From Isoetes taiwanensis (lineage: Eukaryota > Streptophyta > Lycopodiopsida > Isoetales > Isoetaceae), in assembly GCA_021234155.1 (NCBI GenBank), contig JAJEKV010000018.1:21129252-21193251 (forward strand): 64,000 nucleotides of DNA. Direction: 5' to 3'. Each line of letters opens with the position of its first letter. Position 1 is the stretch's first letter. Positions 29,030-40,199 of the stretch are shown in pieces. A model generated the notes under the pieces. That model had not been told where the DNA came from. It saw nothing but the letters and a program-made list of their open reading frames with translations, and ran no database searches. The translations under genes were made by a program, and so were the position numbers.

Positions 29030-32000
29030 GGTTGTATGGAATATAAAAAAAGTTAACCTTTGATAAAATTGTGAGTATGCAAAGAATTCTAGATGGCGCT
29101 GATGTGATCTGTTTTGTGGAGACAAAGGAGCAGGATTTCTATGCACTTCCGGACATTGAAGGTTTTGATATGGTGTATTCTACTTGTAATAAAAGATTTG
29201 GACATACGTATTATGGAAAATGGTGGCATTGCTTGCTTTGTGAGACCAAAGGTATAAAGATGTGATCCGTGGCATAAAGAAGGATCCGAATGGACAATAT
29301 TTATGATTGGAGATAAAGGGGTCCGATAAAATGTACTATATGGTATGGTGCTATTTTGCACCAAAGCATAAACAAATTTATAAAGAATCCGATGCTTCCA
29401 AAGGATGATTTATTTTTGCCTTGGAACAAGACATCATGATTTTTCGTGAACGAGGCGCGTGGATCTTGACTCCGGACGATTTCAATGCAAGAACGAGTAG
29501 TCGCAAGCAATCGCGACTCACAGTGATAAAAACCGCTATGGTTGATGTCCATGGATGACAAGGAACGTGAGATAATGGGCGTAAAGAGAATATCTTAGGA
29601 TACAATCATAACAAAGACCGGTAGGCAATTTCTGAATTTATGCAAGAGTGCAAAACCGATGATATGTAATGGTTAAGTAGATTCCCATGCTCAAGAAAGA
29701 ACACATGCAGGGAAAGAAGTCTGATTGATTACGAAAGGGCCCCGGAGGAGGCGGTCGATGGTCTTGCTGATTTTGTGGTAGGAGAAGAAGAGTTAGAATC
29801 GACCATAGCCCCTCTATTTTTTTTTCACCAGCAGTAGATAGCCCGCTGAGGAGGATGCCGCTACCAATAACAGGTCCTAAAAGTATTTCATGAAGCCACA
29901 CTTGCAAATGCAGCCCGATGTTGTGTAGAGCACAAGGCAAGAAATCTTTCATGGGATGGGGATCCGAGAGATTAACTACCACTGCATGCAATATTGGACG
30001 ATTCTCAAGAAGAGAGATGTTTGTGTCTCATAGAGCCAAAAGGGGGCTGCCATGCAATTCTTGGTTTGATCAAGATTGCAAGGAGGCCAAGGAAAACTGG
30101 GAAAGAAGCAGTGCAGAACAGAAAGCCTTCCATAAGAGTCAATACAGGTGCATTGTACGCAACAAGAAGAGATTGTTTATAAAGCAGAGGCAGCAAACCA
30201 TGTGTGAGCGATATTTGGCGGAGCCCAAACTTTTCTGGAATAACCTCAGGAGATATAAACATGAAGATATCCCGCTGGTTGCACAGGATTTGTGGCAGCA
30301 GGTGATGAGTCTTTACCATGATAAGGAGATACTGAGCGAAGGCAAACAGGTTTCGGACCTGATGTTCACAACGGAAGAGATAGCGGAAGGAATTTCTTCT
30401 TTAGCAAATGGCAAAGCTCGGGATCATACAGACCTTACAGCAGAACACTTAAAATGGGCAGGCCTTGCTATTCATCCCCTCTTGACCAAGATGTTTAATA
30501 TAGCAATGGCACAGGGGTTCCCAGAGGAATGGTGTCAGAATAGAGTGGTGCCAGTATATAAGGGCGGCTTGTGAAACGAAGTCAACAACTATCGGACCAT
30601 AATGGTTAGTAGCTTATTCTCAAAACTATTTTCCACTATTCTAGAGAAGAAACTGAGTAAATGGGCAGAGGATAATAAAAAATGGGCAGAGGCACAGGCT
30701 GGCTTTAGGGCAGGAAGATCGACCTTGGATCATCTATTAGTTTTAAAAACTATATTTGATAAGGTCAAAGGGACAAGGAAGCCAGTGTACATGGCATTTG
30801 TTGATTTTCGAAAAGCTTTTGATCGGGTGCCAAGAGGCCAATTGTGGGAGAGGTTGGAGAAGCTAAATGTGTCCGCAGATCTCGTGAATGCCGTTAGAGT
30901 GCTTTATGAGAAGGTGCTAGTCAAATTATCTCATCCTTTTTCTCCGAAAGCATACCGAATGTATAGAGAGTAATGTAGGGGGTGAACAGGGTGCCCGCTA
31001 TCCCCCACATTATTCGGGCTGTTTATTGATGGTTTGGAAGATTGGTTGTGTGATAATTGCCCAGATGGGATAGATTTGCATGGATATATCATCTAGTTAC
31101 TAATTTATGCTGACGATGTAGTTATCTTTGCACGTTCCAAGGAGCACATGCAGAACCATTTGGATAGGTTGGCTTCTTTTTACACCAAACAGTATGCAAG
31201 TAAATTTGGAGAAAACAAGGTTTTGAAGCAGAACTCTATTTTTAAATATAAGGGACAAGGGGTTGAGATGTGTGAGTCTTACAAGTATTTAGGCCTTGTT
31301 TTCAGCAGAAACCACAGATGGAATACCTGTATTGCTCAAAGAGTTGATGGTGGGCAAAAAGCTCTGTATGCATTGCAGAGTATGTGTAGGAGATCCCATC
31401 TTTGGTCATGGCCTCTTAAGGTGAATCTTTTTCAGTCTCTGGTACAGAATGTTGTGCTCTATGGGTGCGAAATTTGGGGGCCGAGTCTCCCACATTGTTT
31501 ATGGGAAGACCTTGAGCAGATCTTAAAGAAGTTCCTAAGATTGAAATTGGGGGTCAAATCCCAAACACCATATCCTATGATGTTGGCAGAAAGTGGGCTT
31601 ATGCCGCTTGAGGGAGAAGAGCTTCTTAAGACTATAATTTACTTTAAAAAAGTATGTGACATGGATAGGGAAAGAATTCCATATAAGGCTTTGATGGATA
31701 GTATGTTCCATATAAGGCTTTGATGAAGTGGCTTGGTAAATGGAACATTGCCTGGGAAGACGTGATACATGTGGAATCGAATCTGAGGACTTGGATCACA
31801 TCAAGAATTCAGAGCAGGCTTTGGTCACAACCAAAGACTAAGATGATCCTCTATAAACGTAATATTAATCCGAATCTAGAGAGGGCAAAGCATATGGGAG
31901 AGAATCTCTATCCGTAAGAGGCATAATATTTGCGTAATCCGCTTGTGTTCACATCACTTAGGGGGTTGAGGTGGGGAGATGGGGGCACATTATACCAAGG

Positions 32001-32303
32001 GAACACAGATATTGTCAAATATGTGGTACAGAGCAGGTAGAAGACGAAGAGCATGCATTGCTTCGATGTAAGGCATTTGAGACAATACGTGACGAGTATG
32101 GGGTTCACTTTGATGATCTCCAAACACTCTTTACATTAGATGGGGATGTAATAGGGAGATACTTGATAGATCTCCTCAGCTACAGGAAAACATGTATAGA
32201 CACACTAAGGGTGACTGGAATGGACACTACAGAGGACATGAGTGAGAGTGATGAGCTAGATGAGGATGCGGAAACTCATCTATTATTTTATGATGTTGTT
32301 TAA
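29030..32303 (+). pseudogene. LINE-C ORF2: endonuclease and reverse transcriptase, copy 1
   Basis: Same protein as 51,733-54,938. The endonuclease part is broken here by many changes (VETKEQDFYALPDIEGFDMV is readable; the rest shifts frame), including TAG at 29,596-29,598 where the second copy has CAG. From 29,918 frames are long: linker, RT thumb-side region and AFVDFRKAFDRVP. A TAG at 31,094-31,096, again CAG in the second copy, directly precedes LLIYADD. The C-terminus (31,971-32,303) is intact here with CQICGTEQVEDEEHALLRC and the end ETHLLFYDVV, which the second copy loses by frameshift. Confidence 0.88.
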
Positions 32304-32352
32304 CAATGTTTGTCTAATAGGCCCATGAGGCCTCCCATAGACATATAATAAA

Positions 32353-32877
<525 letters not shown>

Positions 32878-33075
32878 GAAAGAAACATGAACACTCTACA
32901 TGGCAGTATTCTGCAGCCACCTCCTAGACCAATTGACTACGAATGTGTTGGACATAAGCTACTTTAACGCTTCTTGGAGAAATGGTGGTCTTCTGCCCAT
33001 GAAACTTGGTCGACATGGTAATGCCGATGTTTTGGGTCCATTTGTAGAGCCAGTTCCGGAGTGGGAGCATTGCCC
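32878..33075. mobile_element. Truncated left arm of the long-inverted-repeat element
   Basis: Identical or nearly so to 55,548-55,745, then cut at the duplication junction. Only the outer about 200 bases of the left arm are present; the loop and right arm are missing. Confidence 0.9.
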
Positions 33076-33507
33076 AGGTAGACAGTTGATGATGGCTCTC
33101 CCATCATCCAGGTAGACATACTCATGGCCCCGAGCTTCGGTGTCTCCCCTCTCTATTTCTCGGATGTCGTCTGCTCTGGCCAACTCCCTGATGCGGGCCG
33201 CCTCCCTCCGTATGGCTTCCTCTTCTGGGACTTCGTCACACTCGGGTGGATAGAACTTAACCAGCATCATAACTTGGTCAGGTTGCTCGACCATAGTGTA
33301 TGCCTGCCGTAGGAGGTTAAGCTTAATCAGGAAGCGCTCAGAGAAGTGGAAGACAGGGTATGGTATTCTATGGCCGTGTACCAGCTGGACTAGAAGGAGC
33401 TCAACCCGGTCAGGGTCGGTAGCCAGATGCTCCCCAAGCTGGGTGTAGATCTGGGGTATGTTGAGGGAGCCATAGCTCTGAGTACTCTTGATACGTGCCA
33501 TGCTCAT
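32959..33507 (-). pseudogene. Chimeric ORF: ORF A N-terminus fused to inverted-repeat sequence
   Basis: Starts at the same ATG as ORF A and is intact for about 140 residues (MSMARIKSTQSYGSLNIPQI, HGHRIPYPVFHFSERFLIKL, EARGHEYVYLDDGRAIIN). It then crosses the duplication junction and continues 40 residues through the left arm of the inverted-repeat element. This copy shows that the true ORF A start is the ATG at 33,507, equal to 10,770 in unit 1, because the frame is undamaged here. The fused tail is a by-product of the duplication and is not expected to be functional. Confidence 0.75.
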
Positions 33508-34191
33508 TGGGCCTAGACAAGAAGAAGAACAAAGAAGAGGGCGATGTGCCGAGGAGAGGTGGGAAATGAGGTGCTAAGGGGTGGTGGTGGTGGCAACAAG
33601 CGCAAACAGAGGCGAGGCACTAGGAGTTCGGGTTCCGGCGGCTATGGCGGACGGTTGAGGTGGGCACGTGGAAGGAGTAAAGCATAAACGGAAAAAAAAA
33701 ACGTCACTTTAGTTTTTAAGTTTAATTTTATTTTTATTTTTTGAAAACTTTTTTTTATTTTTTATACGGCGGCTATACGCGTTTATACGATCTAAGCCGG
33801 TCAGCTTATACGTGTTTTATTCGATTCCAAGACGCCCAAACCCGAAAGGGTAGCCGAAGTTGGATTTTGGGCCACTTCCTCGTCCTGTTGTTGTCGGATG
33901 ACGACCCCCCTAGGGTTTTGGACCACGCCCGACACGTTGGAGCAAAAATCTCGTCGATCCGAGCTACCTGGAGAAAGTTATGGCGCTTACAAAACTCGAA
34001 CCTCTGGTTCTACCTTCTGACCTTGACCACGCTACTAGAGAACACTCTCCTACACCCTAGGTCATTCCTCACATAGCTAAGCCAACTAACATGCTAACTA
34101 CAGAGTTTGACTACTTTAATCTAAGAGAAGGTGCCGCCAACTAACAAGTTAGGTTATGGCCAGTGCAATGATTTTGGTCCACCAAAACCAT
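33508..34191 (-). other. 5' leader of the gypsy element, copy 2
   Basis: Same as 10,771-11,455, with a disturbed stretch at 33,789-33,860 where unit 1 reads differently at several C/G-rich sites. No gene. Confidence 0.6.
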
Positions 34192-34202
34192 GCTCTGATA
34201 CC
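34192..34202 (-). promoter_or_regulatory. Primer binding site (tRNA-iMet), copy 2
   Basis: Reverse strand GGTATCAGAGC, a perfect match to the initiator tRNA-Met complement. The adjoining ACTGT of unit 1 (PBS last base plus LTR terminus) is missing here, so PBS and LTR are run together. Confidence 0.88.
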
Positions 34203-35651
34203 GACGCTCCCAGAATCTATACGATGCTCCCATCGTACAAATACGGGAATTCCCCTCCCATGGCGACTACATCACCATGGTAGGGCCCTCCGTCATACTC
34301 GGACCACTTGGCAAGTGTCCATGTGAGGAACACGGAGGTGTCATTCGTCCCACGTCCTCTATGGGAAATCCTATACAGCGGAAGCATACATACACGTTAG
34401 CATACAACAACCATATATCACCACGAAGGGTGGCCCATCCATCCTTATCCATCAAAAGACAATACATCCATAATAATATAAGCTAAACACCATGACAAGG
34501 CGCTACCCCGACTCAGACTCCAAGGGGTCAACTGACGGTCAGGGCCTCAAGATATCAGCAGACGGAAGTATAACATGGCATTGGCTGGCATAAGACAATG
34601 GCTAGGGTAGTCCACTCCATCCGCCCCTCCTGTGCACACTTTGTGGATAGGCTGAATCATGCTATGACGTGTTTGTAGCCCTCCGGAGACGCAATCCCAA
34701 GGAATCACCCTACGAGACTACTCCGGGTTACATCTCCCCAGTCCGATGAGGCAGGTCAGAGAGGCGTCTCCTTCCCAAGCATGACAGATCCCTGGGTATA
34801 CTAGAGAACACGTGCCCCCTCAATGACCCCCGCATCCATACCCGACTTACTCCCCTAAATCTAAAGGCCGGCTCACTAGCCCATTCGAGTCCAGGGCGTC
34901 CATATAGGTACGTCTCACTAGACTCACGGAGTGTCAGATCCATACCCGGCCCACACACAGTGACCGGCTATAACCCTAGCACACTGTAGGAGTCCTGTAG
35001 CTGCGCTAGGCAAGACCCCACCTCCGATTCACCATCATACTCGTTATCTGGTGCTGAACCACATCGTAGCATCCTCAGCCAGGTTGGCTCTTGTGCACAG
35101 GCCGGATTTATTGGGTATCAAGGGGTCTAGCTAGAGACATACTGCTAAGAGGCTTTTAGGTCTCTACCCTTCCCTTAATTCCCAATACATGGAAGAAATG
35201 GGAAGAAAGAATATAAACATCATCTAAGGACTAACCAGTCTCTTGGCTGGAGACGTTGTTACGGAAGGCATCCATAGCTCGAGGCTGTTGATATGTGTTG
35301 GCAAGGAGGGGTTTAAGCTGGTGGCTGCTGCTCCTCTTCACTCTCCAATTCGAATTTGGGATGAAATGGGGGGTAGGACCCCTATTTCTCCAACCCAAAT
35401 AGCAAGTCCCTCCTGGCCAATCAATTTGGGCCAGGTGGCACCACCTCATTGGTGATAATTAGTTAATTAGACCAAATTAGCATAATTAGGTTAATTATGC
35501 CAATAAAATCCATAATTATCCATGGGTTTTATTAGCATAGCTAATAAAATCCATTATAGGTGAACCCCCACTTGGGCCCTTAGGCCTACTACATGCTGGT
35601 GACGTGTCATGGTATGCATACGTATACCGTATAAATATTTGAAACGTCACA
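34203..35651 (-). repeat. LTR of the gypsy element, copy 2
   Basis: Same LTR as 11,469-12,935. The outer terminus CGTCACA (35,645-35,651) is well preserved and pairs with TGTGACG at the PBS end of unit 1. This is a duplication-derived second 5' LTR and not the 3' LTR of the element. Confidence 0.85.
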
Positions 35652-35829
35652 GACAACGTCATTGATGTTGTACAAACGTACACCATATATGACGGACGAC
35701 AAATAAAAATGCACGCCCAAAAAATGTTATATATATTAACTCCTGGTCTTTTGCTAGTGAGGCCTTATCAACACACCAAGAACATTACATTAGTACTATT
35801 TCTTAACTTATTCTTTTAATCTAAATGAA

Positions 35830-35882
35830 ACATTGTAGTTGCGACGTCTTATGTCGCAATGGGGTGAAAGCATGTTCTAGTG
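35830..35882. mobile_element. CACTA-like end, copy 2
   Basis: GTTGCGACGTCTTATGTCGC, then GGGGTGAAAGCATGTTCTAGTG. The inverted subterminal pair GCGACGTC / TGTCGC is intact here, unlike unit 1. Confidence 0.5.
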
Positions 35883-36192
35883 GAACAAAAACGTGCATTT
35901 TAGCACCACATTTTTGGGTGCTAAGTGTGGTGGGAACTACCGAATTTGTAGTGGGAGAGGCAGTTATTTTTTCAAAAATACACATGATTACTTATTCAAA
36001 ATTTTGTCGTTTCAGTCTTATTCAGGCTTATTCAGCAATGTGCATGATCATTTTCCCTCAAAAACTCTGATCACGCTCCCTTAATCCGGCAAGACCATTT
36101 CTGATTCCGAATTTTCATTTTCCCTCAAAAACTCTGATCACGCTCCCTTAATCCGGCAAGACCATTTCGATTTCGGCAAGAAGATCGATCAT

Positions 36193-36760
36193 TTAAATGG
36201 CTCGATCATCTGGGACTTGAATGCCACGGATACACCTACAAGGAAATGTACTGGGCAAGAAAAGCATTACGCCACACAAGAAGAAATCGAAGTCTGTTTT
36301 GGGGACCAAAAGTATTAGGAAAATCCACTTACGTGTGGGTTGCATTCTAGATTCGGGATGCCCATGATTCTCTCTGTTGTTTAGAATATTGTTTTGTTTC
36401 ATCATGCGGGTTGAAGAATCCGAGCAAGGAGAGGTATAATGAATATATGTGCCTTTACAAAAAATCACAGCGGTGAAGTGTGCACGGGGAGGCATGGCCT
36501 CCACAGACTATGGTCATTGCGTGTATTACCTTCACACAAAAAGGAAAAGAAATAAACTGGTTGAGTTTCCCGCAACAGTTAAGAAAAAGAGTCTCAAGCC
36601 TCTCCGTCCCCAACGTAAGAGGAAGAATGCAAGCATTTCAAATAGTGAGGAAGCAAGAGCAACATGCCACGATGATGCTTCCTCTCTTGAAATGACTAGG
36701 CCACAATTCAAGCCTCCTCAAGCTGTAAGAAGAATCTCGGGAAAATCATGAAAAAATAGG
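36193..36760 (+). pseudogene. Degraded Lys/Arg-rich N-terminal region of the forward gene, copy 2
   Basis: The best frame (36,449-36,751) reads VKKKSLKPLRPQRKRKNASI, then SNSEEARATCHDDASSLEMT. The basic run could be a nuclear localisation signal. No domain is recognised, and whether it belongs to the gene starting at 37,558 is uncertain because the minisatellite lies between. Confidence 0.3.
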
Positions 36761-37149
36761 TACTTTTCAACCCTCTTCTTCGGAACCACTATATGATGCA
36801 ATTTAATATTGAACCATTATTTTCCGGCAAGGTCTAGCAAGCTTGAACAATCAATACACCACTTACTTCTTCATTTGGGTGTGTTGTAAGTTATGTGTAG
36901 GAAATTTGTGCTACTAGTTTCGAGTTGTGGCGGATAATTTCAGTTCACGCGAGAGTATGTAGCTCCAAATGTGTTCTGGAGACGGTCATATGGTGCCAAT
37001 TATATGTTAATAATGTAGTTTGTAGTATATGTAGTGTCACATATAGTACCAAAGCGTGGTACCTTTTACGAATAGTGAATTGGCTTCCATATGTTTCTAT
37101 ACTTAGTGTCATATGTGATGTTAGATATGGTGATACTTGTGAATGGTGG
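36761..37149. other. Spacer before the TGTGGTGC array, copy 2
   Basis: AT-rich, with CATATGGTGCC-like precursors of the following array from about 36,980. No gene seen. Confidence 0.4.
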
Positions 37150-37510
37150 ATTGTATGCGCCATATGTGGTGCCAATTGCTGCGTTAAATATTGCACCACG
37201 CCTATACGCCACATATGGGGTGGTGGATGCCTGCCGGATGTGGTGCCTTCGCGTGCATTGTGGTGCCACATGTGGTGTCTAATGTGGCACCACTATGGAT
37301 CCACATTTTGCACCACATGTGGTGTCTTTTGACGCCATTTGTGGTGCGGTAATGGATTGCCATATGTGGTGCCTTGGGTGCATTGTGGTGCCATATGTGG
37401 TGTGGCATGTGGCACCAGTTTGGTGCCACATGCCACACCACATGTGGTGAATATGACGCCATTTGTGGTGCAAAGTTTGTCATGATGGAATTTGTGGTGT
37501 GTAAAGTGGT
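37150..37510. repeat. TGTGGTGC minisatellite, copy 2
   Basis: Counterpart of 14,420-14,770, with the same order of GGTGCC, palindromic CACCACATGTGGTG and GACGCCATTTGTGGTGC units. Confidence 0.8.
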
Positions 37511-37557
37511 GTCTGTTGTGTCATGTGGTACTAACCTTGGATTACTTTCCAGTTGAA

Positions 37558-38300
37558 TTCAACAGGACACTGGGAGAATGGATCAACTCTACAAGATCAG
37601 AAGTGATTCAGTGTAAGGCAAGGTTGCAAACTTGTGATCAAAGCCTGCAGGTGCTACAAATGAAGGTTCAGCAACTTGAGTTCCAGACCGAGAAGATGAA
37701 TAAAGATTTAAAAAAATGGGAAGGAATGATTAAGGATAAACCAAGTCGTGCAGACGGTATTCGGGCTATATGCCAAGATACGAGGTTGGAATTTGAAGGA
37801 ACTATTACGGAACTTGAGCGGACAAAAATCGAGGAGCTTAATCTGGCTTGCGGCCGGGGGAAGCGAGATACAACAAAGATTGAAAGTCTTTGCCGGAACC
37901 AAGGTTAGAGAGGTTTCTGTCTTGCAAGGACCGTCTTCCTTTATTTGTCTTGGATCCACTACTTCCAGACCTTGATAAGGATGAAGATTATGGTAGTGGC
38001 TGTCTATTCTGTGGCAAGATCCTCCAGTGGATGGGGAAACCACTACCAACTTTGATTGCTGAATGCAGTCACCAATACCATCTTCCATGTCTGCTCAGCC
38101 TCTTGAGGTACTTCATAACAAAATTCCTGAAGTGCTTAGTATAATTGTATTCTCATTGACAAATTTGCGTTCACTTTGCAGGATTTGTAATCACTGTTGC
38201 ATTGAGAATTGCTGTCATGAATTTTCTACAGCATGGGTACAAGCCTTAGGTGTGAGTAGAGAGGATCAAAAGCAACTTCAAGCTATTGAGGCACTTACAG
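37558..38300 (+). pseudogene. Coiled-coil plus RING-H2 finger exons of the forward gene, copy 2
   Basis: The first exon encodes a coiled coil (EVIQCKARLQTCDQSLQVLQ, MKVQQLEFQTEKMNKDLKKW), then, after a frame change near 37,880, LFVLDPLLPDLDKDEDYGSG followed by CLFCGKILQ and ECSHQYHLPCLLSLL. An intron with GT at 38,108 and AG at 38,181 follows. Joining across it gives RICNHCC directly after SLL, completing C-x2-C, 17 residues, C-x-H-x2-H-x2-C-x7-C-x2-C, a C3H2C3 RING-H2 arrangement. The exon continues STAWVQALGVSREDQKQLQA to a donor CAG/GTGAGC at 38,300. RING-H2 proteins are usually E3 ubiquitin ligases; activity is not shown. The conserved finger across a well-formed intron suggests capture of a working host gene. 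Confidence 0.65.
38108..38181 (+). other. Intron inside the RING-H2 domain
   Basis: GTACTTC donor and TTTGCAG acceptor, 74 bases and T-rich. Retention introduces stops; removal restores the last Cys pair of the finger. In unit 1 the acceptor CAG reads CGT. Confidence 0.65.
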
Positions 38301-38719
38301 GTGAGCACTTATAGGTAGCTTAGTTTACATGCTAAGGGCCTGATGTAAGGGACAGATGCCAATTAGGATTAGTGGACTTCCTAATCTTTCACCCTGGCTT
38401 AGTCTCCTTCGTTTTCTGTTTGATGTATCTAATTTGCCCCCTAGGATGACATCGCTCACTCAGGTGGCGAATTAGATACATCAAGCAGGAAACTCGAAAA
38501 GGGAGTAAGCCCGACATAAAACAAGATCCTGGCTGGCTTAGTCTCTTTTGCTTCTCCTGTTTTGTGTATCTAAAGTGCCCCCTGGGATGAGATCGCTCGC
38601 TCATTTTAGGGGACACTTTAGATATATAAAAATAGGAACATCGTAAAGAGAGTAAAAAAGTCTGGAGCTTAGTTAAAAAAACCAAAGCATAGTTACAATC
38701 AATTGTGATTCAATTCCAG
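38301..38719 (+). other. Intron with two tandem hairpins, copy 2
   Basis: GTGAGC donor at 38,301 and TTCCAG acceptor at about 38,719. It contains the two foldbacks described for 15,679-15,948 (arms from 38,398 to 38,513 and from 38,535 to 38,667). Compensating identity between units is very high here. Confidence 0.6.
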
Positions 38720-39160
38720 GTTTGCAGAGCATGGTGCCATTTACTAATTCAGGTCTAACTGTTCATACTGGTGGCAATGACTATGTGAGTCCATCTAGCA
38801 CACCAAAAAGGGAATTATTTTCTACCCTCAAAGGTAACCAAGTCTTGTTTGATGCAATTGGGATATGTAGCTTACTTCTTCATCCCTACTTTGTAGATAT
38901 AGAGGTACAATGTGGTCAGTTAGGGGGACAAGACACTCACACCCCTTCGAAAGCATTAGACACAGATAGAAAGTCGGGCAAATCAGAAGATGCATCAGGT
39001 TACAGGAAGTCGGACAAATCAGTACGTGCATCAAGTCAAGCTCCAGTAGGTGCTCCAACTGGACAACAATCTGCCGGATCAGCAGATGCATTAAGTCATG
39101 CTCCACACCAATCGCCAAATCAGCGGATGCATCGGTTATGATCCGAACAAATCGTTTGGT
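38720..39160 (+). pseudogene. Ser/Pro-rich linker exon, copy 2
   Basis: Open for 139 codons: LQSMVPFTNSGLTVHTGGND, LFDAIGICSLLLHPYFVDIE, then a low-complexity Ser/Ala/Gln/Asp segment with repeated SDKSVRASSQAP and SADALSHAPHQSP. Likely disordered. The exon ends near the GTAAGTCAC donor at about 39,165. Confidence 0.5.
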
Positions 39161-39249
39161 GAATGTAAGTCACAAGGTAACTTCCAACCTTTTTTGCTGT
39201 CTTCTTTTTAATTTGACCCATATAGTTACCGAACATTAAATTTTTTGCA

Positions 39250-39540
39250 TTTGGAAGTGTCTCGAGGAGAAAAAGCAAGAGCATAATTCCAAGCAAAAAG
39301 ACACCTCAAGACATTCTGAAGCAAAAGTTTCCAGCCCCTCACGAAGAGATTTGAAGCAGAAGTTTCGACCCTGCACCAAGAAATCTTTGAGCGAAGTTTC
39401 CGACCCACACCAACTCTGTCCATGCGAAGACTACAAGGTTAAGCCCAATCCCTGCTTGTTTTTACTACAATGGAGTTCGGGTAGAAGCTATGACAAAGTG
39501 AGCCCATACCCACCGCCAAAGAAGATGATGTTAAGTTGAT
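39250..39540 (+). pseudogene. KFPAP-repeat linker exon, copy 2
   Basis: Three short tandem repeats around KVSSP/EVS with GAAGTTTCC cores (39,327; 39,359; 39,397) and the common end TMEF...SPYPPPKKMM. It corresponds to 16,550-16,822. Frame is lost repeatedly. Confidence 0.4.
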
Positions 39541-39559
39541 CACACTTAGCAAGGAACCA

Positions 39560-40010
39560 AGTGGGTAGTAACTAGACCATTTGGGCCGAGTTCATAGATT
39601 GGTGCAGTCAGAATTTTCATATAGCACTTTGGTCCAGCCTGCAGGCTCAAAACTTGAGAGTCATAGTTAAGGGAGCATTGATGAAACACAAGGACAAATT
39701 CAAGTTCATATGGAGTCAGGATCAGTGTACCAACACAAATTTATTTAACAGTAAAAAGCCAATTTTTTTGAAGCACCTGAAAAAGGTCTACGACGAATTT
39801 CCAGGTTTCACAAAAGAGAACGTGCTTCTCATTGATGACAGCGAGATACAAAGGGTATCTCAATGCGCTTAAACACCATGATCTGTCAAGCAATTTGGCC
39901 CCACAGAGTAGATGGCAATTTCCTCATGAATGATCTAAAGGTTTGGCTTGAGGGGTTCTTTGAAGGCGGGGAATGTGCAAAGTTATGTCGAAAGCAACAA
40001 AATGTGAATA
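39560..40010 (+). pseudogene. NIF/FCP1-like (HAD) phosphatase domain, copy 2
   Basis: In successive frames: FIDWCSQNFHIALWSS, LRVIVKGALMKHKDKFKFIW, SQDQCTNTNLFNSKKPIFLK, HLKKVYDEFPGFTKENVLLI, DDSE, and finally FLMNDLKVWLEGFFEGGECA. This follows the order of NIF/SCP1-type phosphatases in plants: (R-P)-F-x-(E)-F...F-x-x-(A/G)-I-W-S-S, W-x-Q-D-x-C, KP-x-x-x-K-x-L-x-K-V, N-x-L-L-I-D-D-S, and a final L-x-x-W-L-E-G. The family dephosphorylates phosphoserine/threonine, often on RNA polymerase II CTD. The N-terminal DxDx(T/V) nucleophile is not found, so the captured domain is probably incomplete and inactive. Confidence 0.75.
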
Positions 40011-40199
40011 TGTTTGTTTTGAGAGTCAAATTTGTATTAATATGATGAAAAAAACATAGAACTAAAGCCTAGAAATAGTATTATTGTGTATATGATGTAA
40101 CCTCTCTTGACTTTTTAATATAAACAAAGTTTTACTTCAATTGTTCATTTCTTGGCTATTTCAATGTTCCTCAAGGTTTTCAATGATCTTCCATTTCTT

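Larger units (their letters stand above)
28267..32352 (+). mobile_element. LINE-C: near full-length non-LTR retrotransposon, copy 1
   Basis: A 4.1-kb element with ORF1, ORF2 and a (TC)n tail. It starts about 30 bases upstream of the ORF1 ATG, immediately after a (TC)n tract, and ends AGACATATAATAAACTC before the next (TC)n. It is about 22.7 kb upstream of its second copy (50,968-55,061). No target duplication can be seen because both flanks are the same microsatellite. Confidence 0.9.

Noticed and set aside
34203-35651. 3' LTR of the gypsy element
   Set aside because: It lies upstream of the same PBS and leader as the first LTR and is in the same place within the 22.7-kb duplication; it is a duplicated 5' LTR.
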